From Chlorops oryzae (Eukaryota; Arthropoda; Insecta; Diptera; Chloropidae), in contig CM035806.1 of assembly GCA_020466095.1 (NCBI GenBank), positions 132,318,422 through 132,382,421 of the forward strand: 64,000 bases of DNA, given 5' to 3'. A program made the translations under genes and the position numbers. Shown here piece by piece: positions 11,738-25,100 of the stretch. Below the pieces are notes generated by a model that was not told the origin of the DNA, searched no databases, and saw only the letters and a list, made by a program, of their open reading frames with translations. Numbering within the stretch: the stretch's first letter is position 1; each line of letters opens with the position of its first letter.

Positions 11738-14010
11738 CTATTCGAGGTGTGAGAGATCATCCAATTCCGGTGGTGGACGTACTTCTTCTGTTTCGATGAT
11801 TATCGCATTCGAATCAATAGAAGTCTGTCAAGAAAATCGAATTTTACGAAATATTTTTATTATGCTTAATTCCGAACTTACCCGTTCGGTGCGGTTCAAG
11901 GTTGCAACACCACCAGATTGACCGGTACCAGTAATGACGGTTGGCTGTGGATTGCTGTTATTTGTACTACTGCTTATGTTACTACTGCTGACTACGCTGG
12001 CCGTTGCTGTAGCACTTTGATTGCTAATACCGCTGGCAGTTGTAACAGCGACAATTGTTGAACTATTATTGCCGTTAATTGGTGTGGTCGACAGTATGAC
12101 AGATTGTGGTGTACTGGGACGCTGCTGTGCTTGCTGTGCTTGCTGTGATTGCGATGTTGTCGCGGGCTGTGCAGCGGCAGAGAGTATAACATATTTTTGT
12201 GGTAAGGGCGCAACCACAGGACTACTTTATAATGATACGATAGAGGTCATTAATGAACATCTGATGTGTTCTGTGAAACGATGCATTCTACTTACCCTTG
12301 CCTTGTTGCCGCTATGACACGATGCGTCACAACCGTTGCTGTCTGTGCTGCAGATGTTATAGGTAGTGTTGTTATAACATTGCTATTGACTGCTGCATTG
12401 GAAGAGAGTTGCACTGAAGAGGCTGGTGCGTTGCGTGCCTTGACGACAGCCTGACAAAGCGATGGACCCAAAAAACCAAATTCGTTTCTTCGAAATTGAA
12501 AAGATGCAGCATCTCTGAGCAATTCAAACTTAATTATGGATTCTTTACTTACCTATACTCTTCGGCATAGTCTGGTGGATTGCGCATTTGCTTAAGTATA
12601 GGTGGACAGCATTTTTGAAGCATGGCCCGAATATGTCCAGCGGCAGTCTTATCAGTATTACTAGGAACTGTTCCTAGTAAATGACCCTCAATACGTTCCG
12701 AAACGAATTTTAGACGTGGTATAATAAATACCTTAATAACTTCACCACCCAATTCTGAAAGTCCCGCTATAGAACCATATAATGAAGACAAGTGTGTCTT
12801 GTCATTCTGTAAAGCTTTGCTGAAAATACTGGGGGAAAAAAAAAAAAAAACCATCAACTACAAATTGAGTTGAAACTAAAATTCACTTACCGCGTTACAC
12901 GCGTCTGCAAATTATTGGTTGACGTATTGAAAGTCTTGCAGATTTGCGCCATCAAACGAGAAGCGAAATCTCGAAGAGCCCAATGGTTATCCAATTCTGG
13001 GCGCATACACAATTGTTTAGATACAATGCAAGTAGTTACTGATGGAATTATTTCATGAAGCTAAAAAAAAAGATATACAATTCAAAGAATATAATGAAAT
13101 TTCTCCTCCCAAGCTTCCTTACATATTTCTCAAGATATAACGAGGGATTATCCAACATAGCCTTAACCATACGCATCAAATAAATCAGTAGAGCCAAATT
13201 ATTTTGAACAACATTGACTTTGACACCCTCAGCTATGAAGGTACACATGCGCGGTAACATTTCATGCAATCCCGGATCGGATGATAATGATTGCAAAGCC
13301 TCTCCACGACGTGATTCATCGGATCCCACACATGCTTCAGTTATTTCCTTATAATATAATTGCTGTTCCACCGAGAGTTCATGCGTAGCTAGCTGCTTAA
13401 CGTGTACAGTCTCTACGTTCCGCAATTTGTGTAATTTACCAGTTGCCGGCTTACCAGCAGTATCTTTGGTAATAGCCTGGTCCAATTTCAACACCGGATT
13501 AACAGCATCCGAAGCTTGTGAATCTTTTGATAACGGAGGCGGGTTCTCCGGAATAGTTGGCTGTATGCCATCAACCGCCAACCAATGTGGACGCAATGCA
13601 ATGTCTATGGGCACTTTAGGAACAGGGTGCGAAACCACATCGTTAAGGTCCATTTCTTTCTCTTCAATTATATGGAGTTCACGTCCACCTCCCGAAGCAA
13701 AACGGAAAGGAATGAAATCCTTGCTCTGGAAACCATATTGAGGTTCAATGTTGCGAACCTTCAGTGAATTATCTATGTCGGTACAAAGCATCCGCTCCCG
13801 CTTCGAGTGATTCATGAACTTGAGTGCGTCTTGTACAATGGATTTCAATTTGGAGGAAACATCTTCGGCCACTTCTTTTGCTGCATCATCTGGCAAGGAG
13901 CCAACACCGACACTTTCTGCTATTACTTTTATGGATTCTGCTGATAATACGGAGCCGTAGAGCATTTCCCCGGCGCTAGGCGCTTGATTCGTGGTCATTC
14001 GTGTTTCCAT
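11738..14010 (-). CDS. Taf6: TFIID/SAGA subunit TAF6
   Basis: Six coding exons on the minus strand: 14010-13124 plus base 13123, 13060-12891, 12828-12553, 12514-12296, 12221-11882, 11824-11738. They sum to 1980 nt, 659 residues, with every phase consistent. The N-terminus ([33 protein letters not shown], residues about 20-85) is the TAF6 histone fold that pairs with TAF9. The stretch [22 protein letters not shown] and the block [17 protein letters not shown] to [11 protein letters not shown] form the conserved middle HEAT-repeat domain. The tail is low complexity (Gln/Thr/Ser) and ends [12 protein letters not shown], giving a slightly longer protein than I would expect in Drosophila. TAF6 acts in the nucleus in promoter recognition. 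The gene is divergent from ash1, an arrangement I recall from Drosophila 76B. Confidence 0.95.
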
Positions 14011-14033
14011 AACTTTTATAACTTAGATTTAGC

Positions 14034-14152
14034 CCGCGGCTCCTTATAACATAGGTTTGACGCCTCGGGGCTCCTTATAACATGGGTTTGACGTCTCGAA
14101 CATCCTTATAATTAAGATTTATACAGCTCGGGGCTCCTTATAATTAACCTTT
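14034..14152. repeat. Four-copy 31-32 bp tandem repeat upstream of Taf6
   Basis: The core CTCCTTATAA (first base variable) recurs at 14040, 14071, 14102 and 14134, each followed by a related tail (CATAGGTTTGACG, CATGGGTTTGACG, TTAAGATTTATAC, TTAACCTTTAG). The first copies begin about 30 nt upstream of the Taf6 ATG, so they fall in the 5' UTR or core promoter. Confidence 0.8.
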
Positions 14153-14180
14153 AGCATTAGGATCCGAGAAGTAAATTTTT

Positions 14181-14199
14181 TATCGATGGTATTATCGAT
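14181..14199. promoter_or_regulatory. Paired DRE-like motifs
   Basis: TATCGAT appears twice within 19 nt. The DNA replication-related element TATCGATA is a common core-promoter motif of Drosophila housekeeping genes bound by DREF. Both copies match 7 of 8 positions. Their place about 170-190 bp from the Taf6 ATG suits a housekeeping promoter; binding is inferred. Confidence 0.5.
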
Positions 14200-15327
14200 T
14201 TTGAGATCGGTTACTTTTGGTACTCTCTTTAAATCAACTAGTTCGTACCAATTACTGGGTACTCTGTTCGAACAACGCGTTTAAAGAAACATAAAGATAA
14301 ACAAATATATAAAGTGCGCAAATGCAAAAATGATGAAAATCTGTTTAATTGTGAAAGCTGGATTATTTCGTTTATATTTTGTTTAATATATTCCTTAATA
14401 TATATTGTTCAAAAATTACGTGACACGTTCAAACGACACGAATGGGTGCGAAAGAGATAGTGGAGCACAAATGTGGCGAAAGAGAGAGAGTAGAGCGCGA
14501 ATGTTTGTTTTGCTAGAAAGTTGTATTTCGAAGAAATCAGCGTTTTATTTTTTTTTTTTTTATAATTAAAGTGTTTCTTTTTTATTGTGAACTATCAAAA
14601 CGCAACATATTATAAAGACAATAAACTTACTACAATAAAAAAAATCAATAGACAGACTGGAAGAAAAGTGGATATCTTTATTTTGGCGAAACGCGTGAGT
14701 AAAATATTAATTTCATAAAAAATGCCTTAAGATATTGCAGAAAAAATAACAAAATATGTTTTAGCATAATTAACCTTTGCACTATCCCGTCCTCGTAATT
14801 ATTGTTGTTGCTACTATTTTAGTTGACCTAGTTTGCTTTTCTTTTTGTTTTTTTTTTTTGTGAAATTCTGGAATTCCTTCATTATGTCAAACTGAAAATG
14901 TGAAAATGGAAATCGCGATTTTAAATTCATATAATCTTCAATTTACTCAAGCACGCTTTAAACAATAGAGTAACTATTCGAAAACGCTGCCCCGACAATA
15001 GTATACATATTATATAAGAAAAAAAGTCTTTTGGAATTGACTCTATACAATACAATAACACGGTTGGTACTTTAGCTTTGTTAGTATCTTGCAACTGCCA
15101 GTACATACTACATAATCCACTACATCAATAATGGGCCAGTATCCAAGAATAGCTCAAGATATTATACCGTCGTCTATCGGATCTCGTCTAAAACAAATTT
15201 CGAAATTTATTACACAGGTATTTCACATACCGTGCAAATGATCGTAATTAGGAATGGGCGTAGTCGAATTTCCTGAAGACATCGAAGGTTAAACTTCCAA
15301 TTTAAGATTATCTATGACAAATACATA

Positions 15328-15373
15328 CGACAGTCGGACTTGACCGACTTTAGTTTTCTTACTTGTTTTAAAC
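15328..15373 (+). mobile_element. 3' terminus of a Helentron-like element
   Basis: The stem GTCGG-ACTTG-ACCGAC followed by TTTAG and TTCTTACTTGTTTT matches the 3' end of copy B at 47175-47208. The body to the left is too eroded to delimit. Confidence 0.65.
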
Positions 15374-16108
15374 AATTCAGCAGCTGCTTTTATTTAGTTC
15401 ACGCTTCAGTTGCTATCGCTTTTCTCGTCGGATCCAGGCATTTACTTAATGGAGAAATTGGCGCGATTTTCTCTTAAAAACCTATTTTAGTTAAAAATTC
15501 AATTGCAATAATAAGTCGAAGCACAATTGCTCAGTGATATGACAATGTACGTCGCATTTAAAGTTTTCATGGCAAGACCCACTTGAAAGAGAAATCGTTA
15601 CCTTAAGTAACACTCTTTTCAACACTCCCCTTGTTATGCTTCGTAATGACAACCCTTTGGATTTTTTCCCAAAGTAGAGAGCAAGAATAATTTAGGTTCT
15701 TGCAGAAACCAATGGTAGCCCTACAAATCGACATTCATGCATTTATAATCTACCCCTCAGCGTGTTAAACGTGACGAACCTGGTTCCAGGAATACAAGAA
15801 CGAAAAAAAAAGAAAGAAAAAAATGCGTTAAATGTGTGCATAAAAAACGTGTAATTATCACAAGGTGACAATGGGTCTTAAAACTTTAACATAAACGGTA
15901 TAAGGACGAAGAAATGAATGGACGCTTGAATGAGAATTCAATTTCCTTGAAATAATATTCCCATTCTTCAAACATTTCGTGTATTTTACAATGTCAACGG
16001 ACTGTCCGTTGCTGTTTTTAAGCTGTAAGCTACGACTTTAACATATTTCTTCACAATTATGTAGTTCCAAATTTTTGGTATATTCTTCTTTATATGTTTC
16101 AGTGAAAT

Positions 16109-19100
16109 ATGAGCAAATTGAAAAATGAAAGCACGAAAAATGATTCCGAAAGTGATAAAGAGGTTTGTTCTCAAAGCTTTTTTTTTTAATGAAATTATAT
16201 ACCTATACATAAAAACGTTCAATTCACATCTCTGTTATTATTTAGGGCTCCGAAACAGCAAAAACTGGGAAATCGAATGCAATATCCGAAAATGCAACAA
16301 AACGGCAGCGCAATAATAGTAAACGTGTTTCAAAGCAAAGCTCAGCAAACTCTTCTTCTTCGTCTACGACGACGGCGACGAAATCGTCGTCTTTCTTCTC
16401 AAATACAAACAAATCTACTAATCAAATCTCAACCCCAACAACAACAACTTCGATTGTACTTCCTCCACCACCACCAGCAACTCAATTTAGCGTACAACGT
16501 TCCGATACGGATGGTTTACGTATGAAAATCTCAGCCATCCGACCAGGAATAACAACGACAATAACAGCAACAACGGCAACAGTAGCAAAAGTCGCAACAA
16601 CTACAACACCCACAACAGCCACAACGTCCACAACAGCCCCAATAACTACGACCCATAATACGAAGCAAAGGAAATCAACAAGTACACCTGCTCCAAGCGA
16701 AGTTCGTGCTACTGATCGGGTCAATAATAATACACATAAAATAAAAATAAATAATAAAAATAATACAACAGTTCCGCTGGTGCCTCCAAACGTTGCCGCA
16801 GTGCAATCATCCTCAACATCCGATACTAATATTAACAGTGATATGCAAGCTTCTTCAGTAGTATCAAATATCAAAACTTGTTCATTCTTAAACAATAATC
16901 CAATGAATTTGGAAACTTTGAACTCTGAGCTAACAGTAAAGACTTCACAGATCAGCAGTTCGTCGTATTTGCCATTGGTATCGGTCACAGCTGCTAATTT
17001 ACCAGCACCAATGGCATGTCTGAGTGACGCAACTGAATCGGGTTGCTCAGAGGCTACAACAACAACTGTGGCAACAGCAAGTGGCGGCAACGAAAAAGTT
17101 GCCAAACGTGTCAAACTGAAAAGGAAGAAGGTAAGTAATAGAGTATAGAAGGTGTATAGAACTGAAGTTGATGTCAATAGTCGATTAATAAGAGAAAATT
17201 ACATCCGTGATAAAACTTATTGCTTCCCAAAAAGTACTTGTGTGTACACAGACAGTAAAATCAAAGAAAAATCCTTAGAAAATATTTCTTTTTTATATTT
17301 AAAGGTTAACTAACCCCATAAAGTCTTTTGGTAAAGTCTTTTGAATGGAGAAAAACTATTTTAAAAATGTCATACATATTTTTATATTAAATCGTCCAAT
17401 TCCAGAAAGACATCATCACCTTAAGTACTATACACCGTGCACACAACTTACACTTCTCAATCGCATTAAAATTAATATAAAAAAAAAAAACGTTCTAATT
17501 CCATTTTAATCAGGCACAATCGAAGCTCAATGATACAAAGCGATCATTGAAAAAAAGCCGACACCAGCAGCAGCATAAACAAAACTCCAAAATGACTAAT
17601 TTCTCCTCCGATACCGACGATGATGTCCATGCGTCTGAGCGTTCAAATACAGCTCAACGTGCTCCTCGTTTGTTATTGACAGCTATAAATCCTAAAAGCA
17701 ATTCCTTAAACAACAAAGTTAACAATTCACCGCAGACGCCGTTGGTAACATCAACAACACCGTTGCTATCAACTTCAAACGTTGCAGCTGCAAGTACAAC
17801 CAGTGGAGTAGGCATCGGTAGTGATAATATTGGCCTTTCTTCGAGCGATAATGAGCTGCCTAATTTAGTGAACGCAGCTATTAAACGCGTTGAAAGCGAT
17901 ACCGATGATACGACATTAGGTGGACTACGAAGAACGAAAACAAAGCAACTGCAGCAATATCAGTCGACATTGCTGCAAGATTTCATGGAGAAAACACAAA
18001 GATTGGGACAAACGACATCGACATCGACATCAACTTCTAATGTTGCATTTGTAGGCACTGATGATGACAACTCATTAACACAAACAACACAATCGCTTGA
18101 TATAAGAACAGCAACACCAAATAATAATAATCATGCATCTAAGCATCATACATCACGCGCAGAGGTATTGCAACAAAATTTTCTAACCTCACAGTCAGAT
18201 AATGTTGCGTCTAGTAGTGGTGCTGGTAGTGTTGGTATGGATCAAACCTCAAAAAAACGTCGCGGACGCCCGAAAAAGACCGCTGCTGCTGTCACATCAA
18301 GCGATTTTCTGCTCGATGATCTTTCCAAACCGAGCTTTGCTTCATCGACGCATGCAGGTACTAGCATAAATGAATCTGCTGACTCTGGCGTTATCTCAAC
18401 AACGAGTACAACACAAAGCACTTCACCATCGCCGAAGATGCAAATAACATGCTCAACGACCACTGGCATATCGCCAACAACACGTCAGCAACAACAACAA
18501 CAACAACAACAACAACAGCAGCAAAAGCAGCAGCAAAACAGCAGCAACAACACCAACGCCATGGAAAATCGAGAAAAAATATCGATGGCTCCAGCTCGAA
18601 ACAGCCATCATCAAGCACTCAACAAACAACTAAACCGAAAATCGATATAGCCTATCTTGACAAACGGAATGTATGCGGCGACGGAGCGTGTTTTGTATCC
18701 ACCACCACGCAACAAACGTCGCCAATCGGTGAGTGCCGGTTCTTCAACGTCTCAACAGCACCAGCAGCAATTGTCAACTGCTGCTTCCACATCAACATCA
18801 ACCACAAACCGTACTACCAAAGAGGAAATGCAGCTTGATCCTGTATGGCGTAAGATCGATGTGAATAAAAAATTCCGACGCCCCAGTTTAAGTGGTTACA
18901 AGAGCGATGGCGGCGGTGGCAATACAACAATTTGCAGTAAAATTTTGGCAGCTAAAAGTGGTTACGTTTCAGATTACGGCTCGTCGTTCATTGCACGTTC
19001 CACACATCATCATCATCGTTCACATAATTCCGGTTATAAAAGCGATGCGAGCTGTAAGAGTCGCTATAGTATCAAGAGCTGTGCCAGTCGTCGCAGTCGA

Positions 19101-22100
19101 GCCAAATCATGCGGTTACCGCAGCGACTATAAGGAACGTTCGCATGCCCATTCGGCTGGCTCAGTTAAATCGACAAAATTTCGACGGAAGCGTCGATGCT
19201 CGACTCTACTCACTAAATCAACATCAAAATCATTGTCGCTGGGTTTAACTGTGGCTGGCAATCCAAACGATGAGCAGGACATACTACAATTAGCTGGTCT
19301 TTCACTTGGTCAGAGCAGTGAGGAGAGCAATGAATACGTCTGCAAGCCCAATTTGGATAGTTTGCCTTCGACTAGTGTTTCTAAGAAATATGGCGAAATA
19401 AATCGTTTCATTGCGACTGGGGAATATTTTGGACGAGGAAGTAGCAGCAATGCAGCTGTTGCTGCTGCTACCGGAACCGGAGCCGGAGCCGGAAACAGCC
19501 AGGCTGCATCATTTTCTGGTCTAAGCACAAAACGTCTGTATGAATTGGCTAGTGACGATATTTCGCAAGATGGATATGGAGGTGGTCATGTCACGAGCAG
19601 CTGTGCTGCTACCCCATCATCAATTGCTGGAAAACTGCGGCTACAGCGATCACGCAAGCACTCAATGACTATTACGGATGAATTGACAACGCAAGAGATG
19701 CAACTGCTGCCACAAACGTCACGCAAAATTAAATCGCGTCGTTCGTCCGCGGCAAGTTATTGCAGTTCCTATTACTCTGGGGTTTCGAAAATACGTCGCA
19801 GACGTCGACGGAAAAGCTTTCGGTATCCACCTACGATCGTCGATTCGAAATTGCTAACTGAAATCGATATACTAGCGAGCACTTTTGGTACAATGTGTCG
19901 CATTCAAAGTGGCAATAGTACAGTCAATACGGGCAATAGTGTTGGTGCCATCGAAAAGGGTACATCCAGTGACAAAGACAGGGTCATCGGTAGCAATGAG
20001 TCTGGGAATGTTGGAAGTGCAAATGCTAGCAATAAATTACAACATTCAACAAGTGGTCTAATGCATGCCAGCTCTATTGGAAATGGTTCACATTCTAGCA
20101 ATAGCAACACTAAACGTGAAACACGTGATAAGCGTTCGACGAAAAAGCGTAAAATAAGCGAAAATTTAGATTTCGCAATGCTCTCAGCGGCGGCTACGGG
20201 AGTTGCTGGTGGGTTAACAAGTGGTAGTGGATGCGGTAGTGGCTCATCGAAACGTCGACATAAGAAAACAAATAGTTCCAGTCCCGATGATCATAAATTG
20301 CCGCTTAAAAAACGTCATTATTTGCTAACCCCTGGAGAAAAGTCAGCGGCAACAGAGGCAGCAGTGGCTGCAAAGCTTTTTGCAAGTAGTAATGAAGCAT
20401 GGCCTGGAGCTGGCGGAAAATCGAATGCAGCAACGAAATCGCAACAACAATTCAGTGCAGGTTCAAGCGGAAGCACTCATGGAAGTACAGCTGGAGCGGT
20501 AGGTTCCAACAATATGAACTCAAAGAGCAACAAAACGTGTCTTACGCCAAAGAAACGTCATTTTATAAACAATACAGTTGAGGATAACTGCTCCTTGGCA
20601 AGTGGCAGTGGAATTAGTGCCATAAAGGGCAGCAATAGCTCTCCATTGCGGATCGTTGTCGATGGTATGAATAATTCCATAAGTGGCGGAAAGCTTCTCG
20701 ATATAAGTCCTTTATCATTAAGTGCCGGTTCAAGTACCAAACATTCGATTGCAATTGCTTCAGCATTATCTTCTAATGCTGCTGCTTCAATTGTTGCTGC
20801 TGAAGTTGCGCATAAAAAGCGTTCCAGATTGGAAGGTTTAGTTACCAAAATAGCAACAGCGACAAGTCACTGTGATGAGTTATTAAAGTCTAAAGACATT
20901 GTTACTATTGCTACATGCAAGCATTCATCGAAATCCGCATCCTCAACGATAACCTCAACACAATTGGATTCCGAGACTTCATGTCCTCCACCGGGAGTAT
21001 TCGAGCCGTCGGTTGAACTAGAAATACAAATACCAACCATAACGAAACTATCCGAAGCAGCTGCATCTATAATAACTAAATCCGAAGTGGATTCACCATT
21101 ACTTATGGATTTGGGTAAATCCTTTGGGTCTTCAGCATCATCCTCATCATCGACCACAAAAACCGAATGCGGCATCGGCGGGAATCGAGTTGTTGAATCG
21201 CTCTTAAACAAAACTGGCGCAAATTTAATACTAAAGCGAAAACGTAAGAAATTTAATCGTACCGGTTTCCCAACTGTACGCCGCAAGAAACGTAAGATAA
21301 ATGAACAGCTGCTGCTAGATGTCACACCGGACATAAGCGAGCAGGTGCAACGTGTGCAGCGTTCCAATCCGAATTCTAACTCGAATCCGAACTCAAATAC
21401 GAAAGCGCCTACATCGAAATCGTCAACTAAAGTGCATACTGAGCGTCAAGAGAAAATCGAAAGGGTGGAAAAATGTGAAAGAAAAATGGATGAAATAAGC
21501 ATTGCACCGATTGCAGTTGCAAATTCAGCTGGATCTGAGTTTGAAATTTGCGATCGTGTTCCGCACGCAGGGGAGGCAAGCGACAATTTCGTTCAACGCG
21601 CAAATCGTACCCCACGTCTATCCGTCGTTGCTTTAGAACGTTTACAATGCGTGCCAGCGAAAACGCCAGCGCGAGTAGCAACTCCGAATGTTTTAGACAC
21701 TTCCAATATCGTTGCATGTACTAAAGTGAAAGCGACAGAAAGACAGAGATCCACATCACGCAGTGGAAAGAAACTAAAAATGACAGCTGAGGAACAGCAT
21801 CAAACAAAAGCGCCAAAAACAAAAAAGAACTTTACTAATCCATTGGTGGATTCGAAGCCAAATCGCATCGTGGAAAAGCCACGATCAACAACAGTGCGGA
21901 AACCCAAACAAACGACATTATCATTGGCAAAGTTAAAGGAGCCAAAAGACACAAAGGAACTAAAAGAAACCACTTCCAAGGCACTTATGAGAGCACCAAA
22001 AAATTTAGCACCATCAACAGCAGCATTGGCTCCCGCATCACAAGAATCCTCATCGGCGGCATCATCAACTAATAAAATTGAGAGTACTGCATTTACCAAA

Positions 22101-25100
22101 TCATCAGTGCGAAAAATTATAACAGCAAAGAGTTTTGAATCTAAAGTAAAACTTCCAGCTGGCTTAGATCCAAACACGAATTTCAGCTGCAAAATTCGTT
22201 TGAAACGACGCAATGCATTGTTTACACAACTAACAACATCGAAGCCTTATCCAAAAAGCACACCGAGCACAAATCTCACTGGACAAATAACACCGAAATT
22301 ATTAGATGTCCCAATACGTTCTCTCGTAGAACCGGATAGGCCTGCGGAAGAAATCGATGCTGAGGCTGCATTGAAAGATTCTAACATTGACTATACCGAA
22401 CACGACGAGCTGCCAATGAGTGAGTGCAGCTTCAATTTTTTGGAATATCTCGATTCGAATATGGCAGCAACAAGCGATACAGGTGATGAAAAATCATGCT
22501 CTTCCAGTGGCGGTGGCAATGGAGGACGAAAGCTTACTGCACCATTAAAAAAGAATTATCTTCCTGCTGGATTTTTCTCCGATTATTTCAAAGTTGATCG
22601 AACTAATCTTGATCTTAAGCCACCAACGCAATTGAATAAGAAATCGACGGCCGCTGAGAAAAAAGAAGAATTGAATGACCCGAAATTTTCCTCGTTGCCA
22701 TTACTTCCACCACCTCATTACTGTGAACGTTATTTACGCCAGACACAACGTGATTTCCAATTACCCTATGATATCTATTGGGCATATACGCACGGGAAAT
22801 TGCCAAAACGTAATACCGTGCCTTCGTGGCAATATCGTAAGATTAGAACAAATATTTATGCGGAATCAGTGCGTCCGAATCTCGCAGGATTCGATCATCC
22901 GGTATGTAATTGTAAATTCGATGCGATTTGTGGTGAGAACTGCCTTAATCGTATGGTATACACGGAGTGCACACCGTCGAGTTGTCCAACGAGTGAGCGA
23001 TGTTCGAACCAAAAGATTCAACGGCACGAGGTTGCCCCAGGAGTCGAGCGCTTCATGACAACCGACAAAGGTTGGGGTGTAAGAACAAAGTTGCCCATAA
23101 AAAAGGGTACCTACATACTAGAGTATGTTGGTGAAGTAGTTACAGAGCGCGAATTTAAAGACCGTATGGGACTAATATATCAAAATGATACACATCATTA
23201 TTGCTTGCATCTCGATGGTGGGCTTGTTATTGACGGCCATCGTATGGGAAGCGATGGACGCTTCGTAAATCATTCTTGCCTGCCGAATTGTGAAATGCAA
23301 AAGTGGTCGGTAAATGGACTATCGAGAATGGCTCTATTTGCCGCTCGAAATATCGATCCAGGGGAGGAATTGACATATGATTATAATTTCTCACTCTTCA
23401 ATCCATCAGAGGGGCAACCGTGCCGTTGTAATACAGCACAATGTCGTGGCGTTATTGGTGGAAAATCTCAGCGCGTGAAGCCATTGCCTGTTGAGGCGAA
23501 GGTGGGTAATAAATACATAAAAAATTGCATTTTATTTAATAATATTATATAATTCGATGTTTTTTTTTTTTTTCAATTCTAGGTAACCGAAATGAGTTCA
23601 ACGAATAATAAGGACGCTGATCGTAATGCACGACAACGAAAGCGCAAAGCTAAGAAAAATACCCAGCGCATGCAATCGAAGGATGTTGAAGTTTTGCCAC
23701 ATTTGCAGCAACTGTCCGAAAAGGAGAAAAAATTGGTCAAACAATATGGAATATTTTTGCTGCGGTCTTTTGAAAAGGTGAGCTCTTCGTTGAAAGTGAG
23801 TTTTATCGATTTACTTTGCTAATAATTTTGCATCCCGAAATTCTAGACTCGTCGATGCCGTGCTGTGCGCCAGAAAAAATCTAAAAAGCTTGGTGAGAAT
23901 TCACCACAATCATTGATATCAATGCAATCCACAACAGCAACAGCATTGTCATCTGTTAGTACTGTCAGTAGCAACAATATAAACGGCACACCGCCTGCCA
24001 TCTCACAACGTCGCCCTTCGACGCCGAATTCATTGGCAGCACAGATATCAGCGCTGTGTTCACCACGCAATATGAAGACACGCGGTCTAACTCTCGCAGT
24101 ACAGGATCCGGAAGTTGAGAAAATGGCGCGTATGGCCGTAGTACTGCGGGATATTTGTGCAGCAATGGAAGCTTTAAACGATGATCAAAATGAAAAGCAA
24201 AGTTTAGTGTGCAATGCTCTCACTACGGTCATACCGGATGCCGTTTCTGTAGATGCCGTGAATGAAACACCTTCTTCTACCCTTGATTCTGTTGAGGCTG
24301 GAGATTCTACAAATTCTGCTGCTTCTGCTGCTGCTGCTGCTCCTGCCAGCAACAATATCGCTGGAAGCAAAAAGAAAAAGTCACAAAAACTGCAGACAAA
24401 GCTTGGACCGTTGACTAATAGCGGCTGCGCAATGCTTGCTGACTTCAAAATACTTCAAACGAATATCGAACAAGGATATTATAAACTACCCACAGAATTT
24501 GATGTGGATGTTCAGAAGATTTTTAATGCAGCGCGCTTGGAGCACAATAAAAATGATGACGCACGTAGACTTAAGGCCTTGAAGAAACTTGAAGAAGCAT
24601 TTAAGCAACAGAAGAAGGCACACTATGAGCAGCTTCAAGAATTGATTGATCATTCTGTATTACTGCAATTCTGCAATACAACAGATGAGCCTCCGTCTAA
24701 AGCTGATGATGGAACTGACAAAAAAAAGCATGATGTTCAGAGTTCCGGTTCTGAAAACTTTCCTGTAGCCATTGGTGTTAAAAATAAATTGATGCCAATG
24801 CCACCGGCTATAACAACCGAAGACATTATTCGCTGTATTTGTGGCCTCTTCAAGGATGAAGGCCTGATGATACAATGCGCTCGTTGTATGGTCTGGCAGC
24901 ATACAGAATGTACGAAAGCCGATGTCAATGCAGACAATTACCACTGCGAGAATTGTGAGCCGCGTGTGGTCGATAGGGAAATACCACTCGATGATTATAC
25001 CGAAGAGGGTCATCGTTATTATTTGACGTTGATGCGTGGTGAATTACACGTACGTCAAGGTGATGCTGTATACGTTCTACGCGACATACCGATCAAAGAT

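Larger units (their letters stand above)
14011..16108. promoter_or_regulatory. Divergent Taf6/ash1 intergenic and 5' UTR region
   Basis: This 2.1 kb interval must carry both promoters. On the Taf6 side there is a 31-32 bp tandem repeat and two DRE-like TATCGAT motifs (14181-14187, 14193-14199). A GTGAGT donor at 14695 could end a non-coding first exon of ash1, spliced to the TTTCAG acceptor at 16101-16102 just before the ATG. A Helentron 3' end sits at about 15328. No coding ORF is supported in the interval. Confidence 0.55.

Noticed and set aside
16482..17177. A 231-codon minus-strand ORF
   Set aside because: Shadow of the ash1 Thr/Ala-rich exon, valine-rich because it is the complement of ACA/ACG codons.
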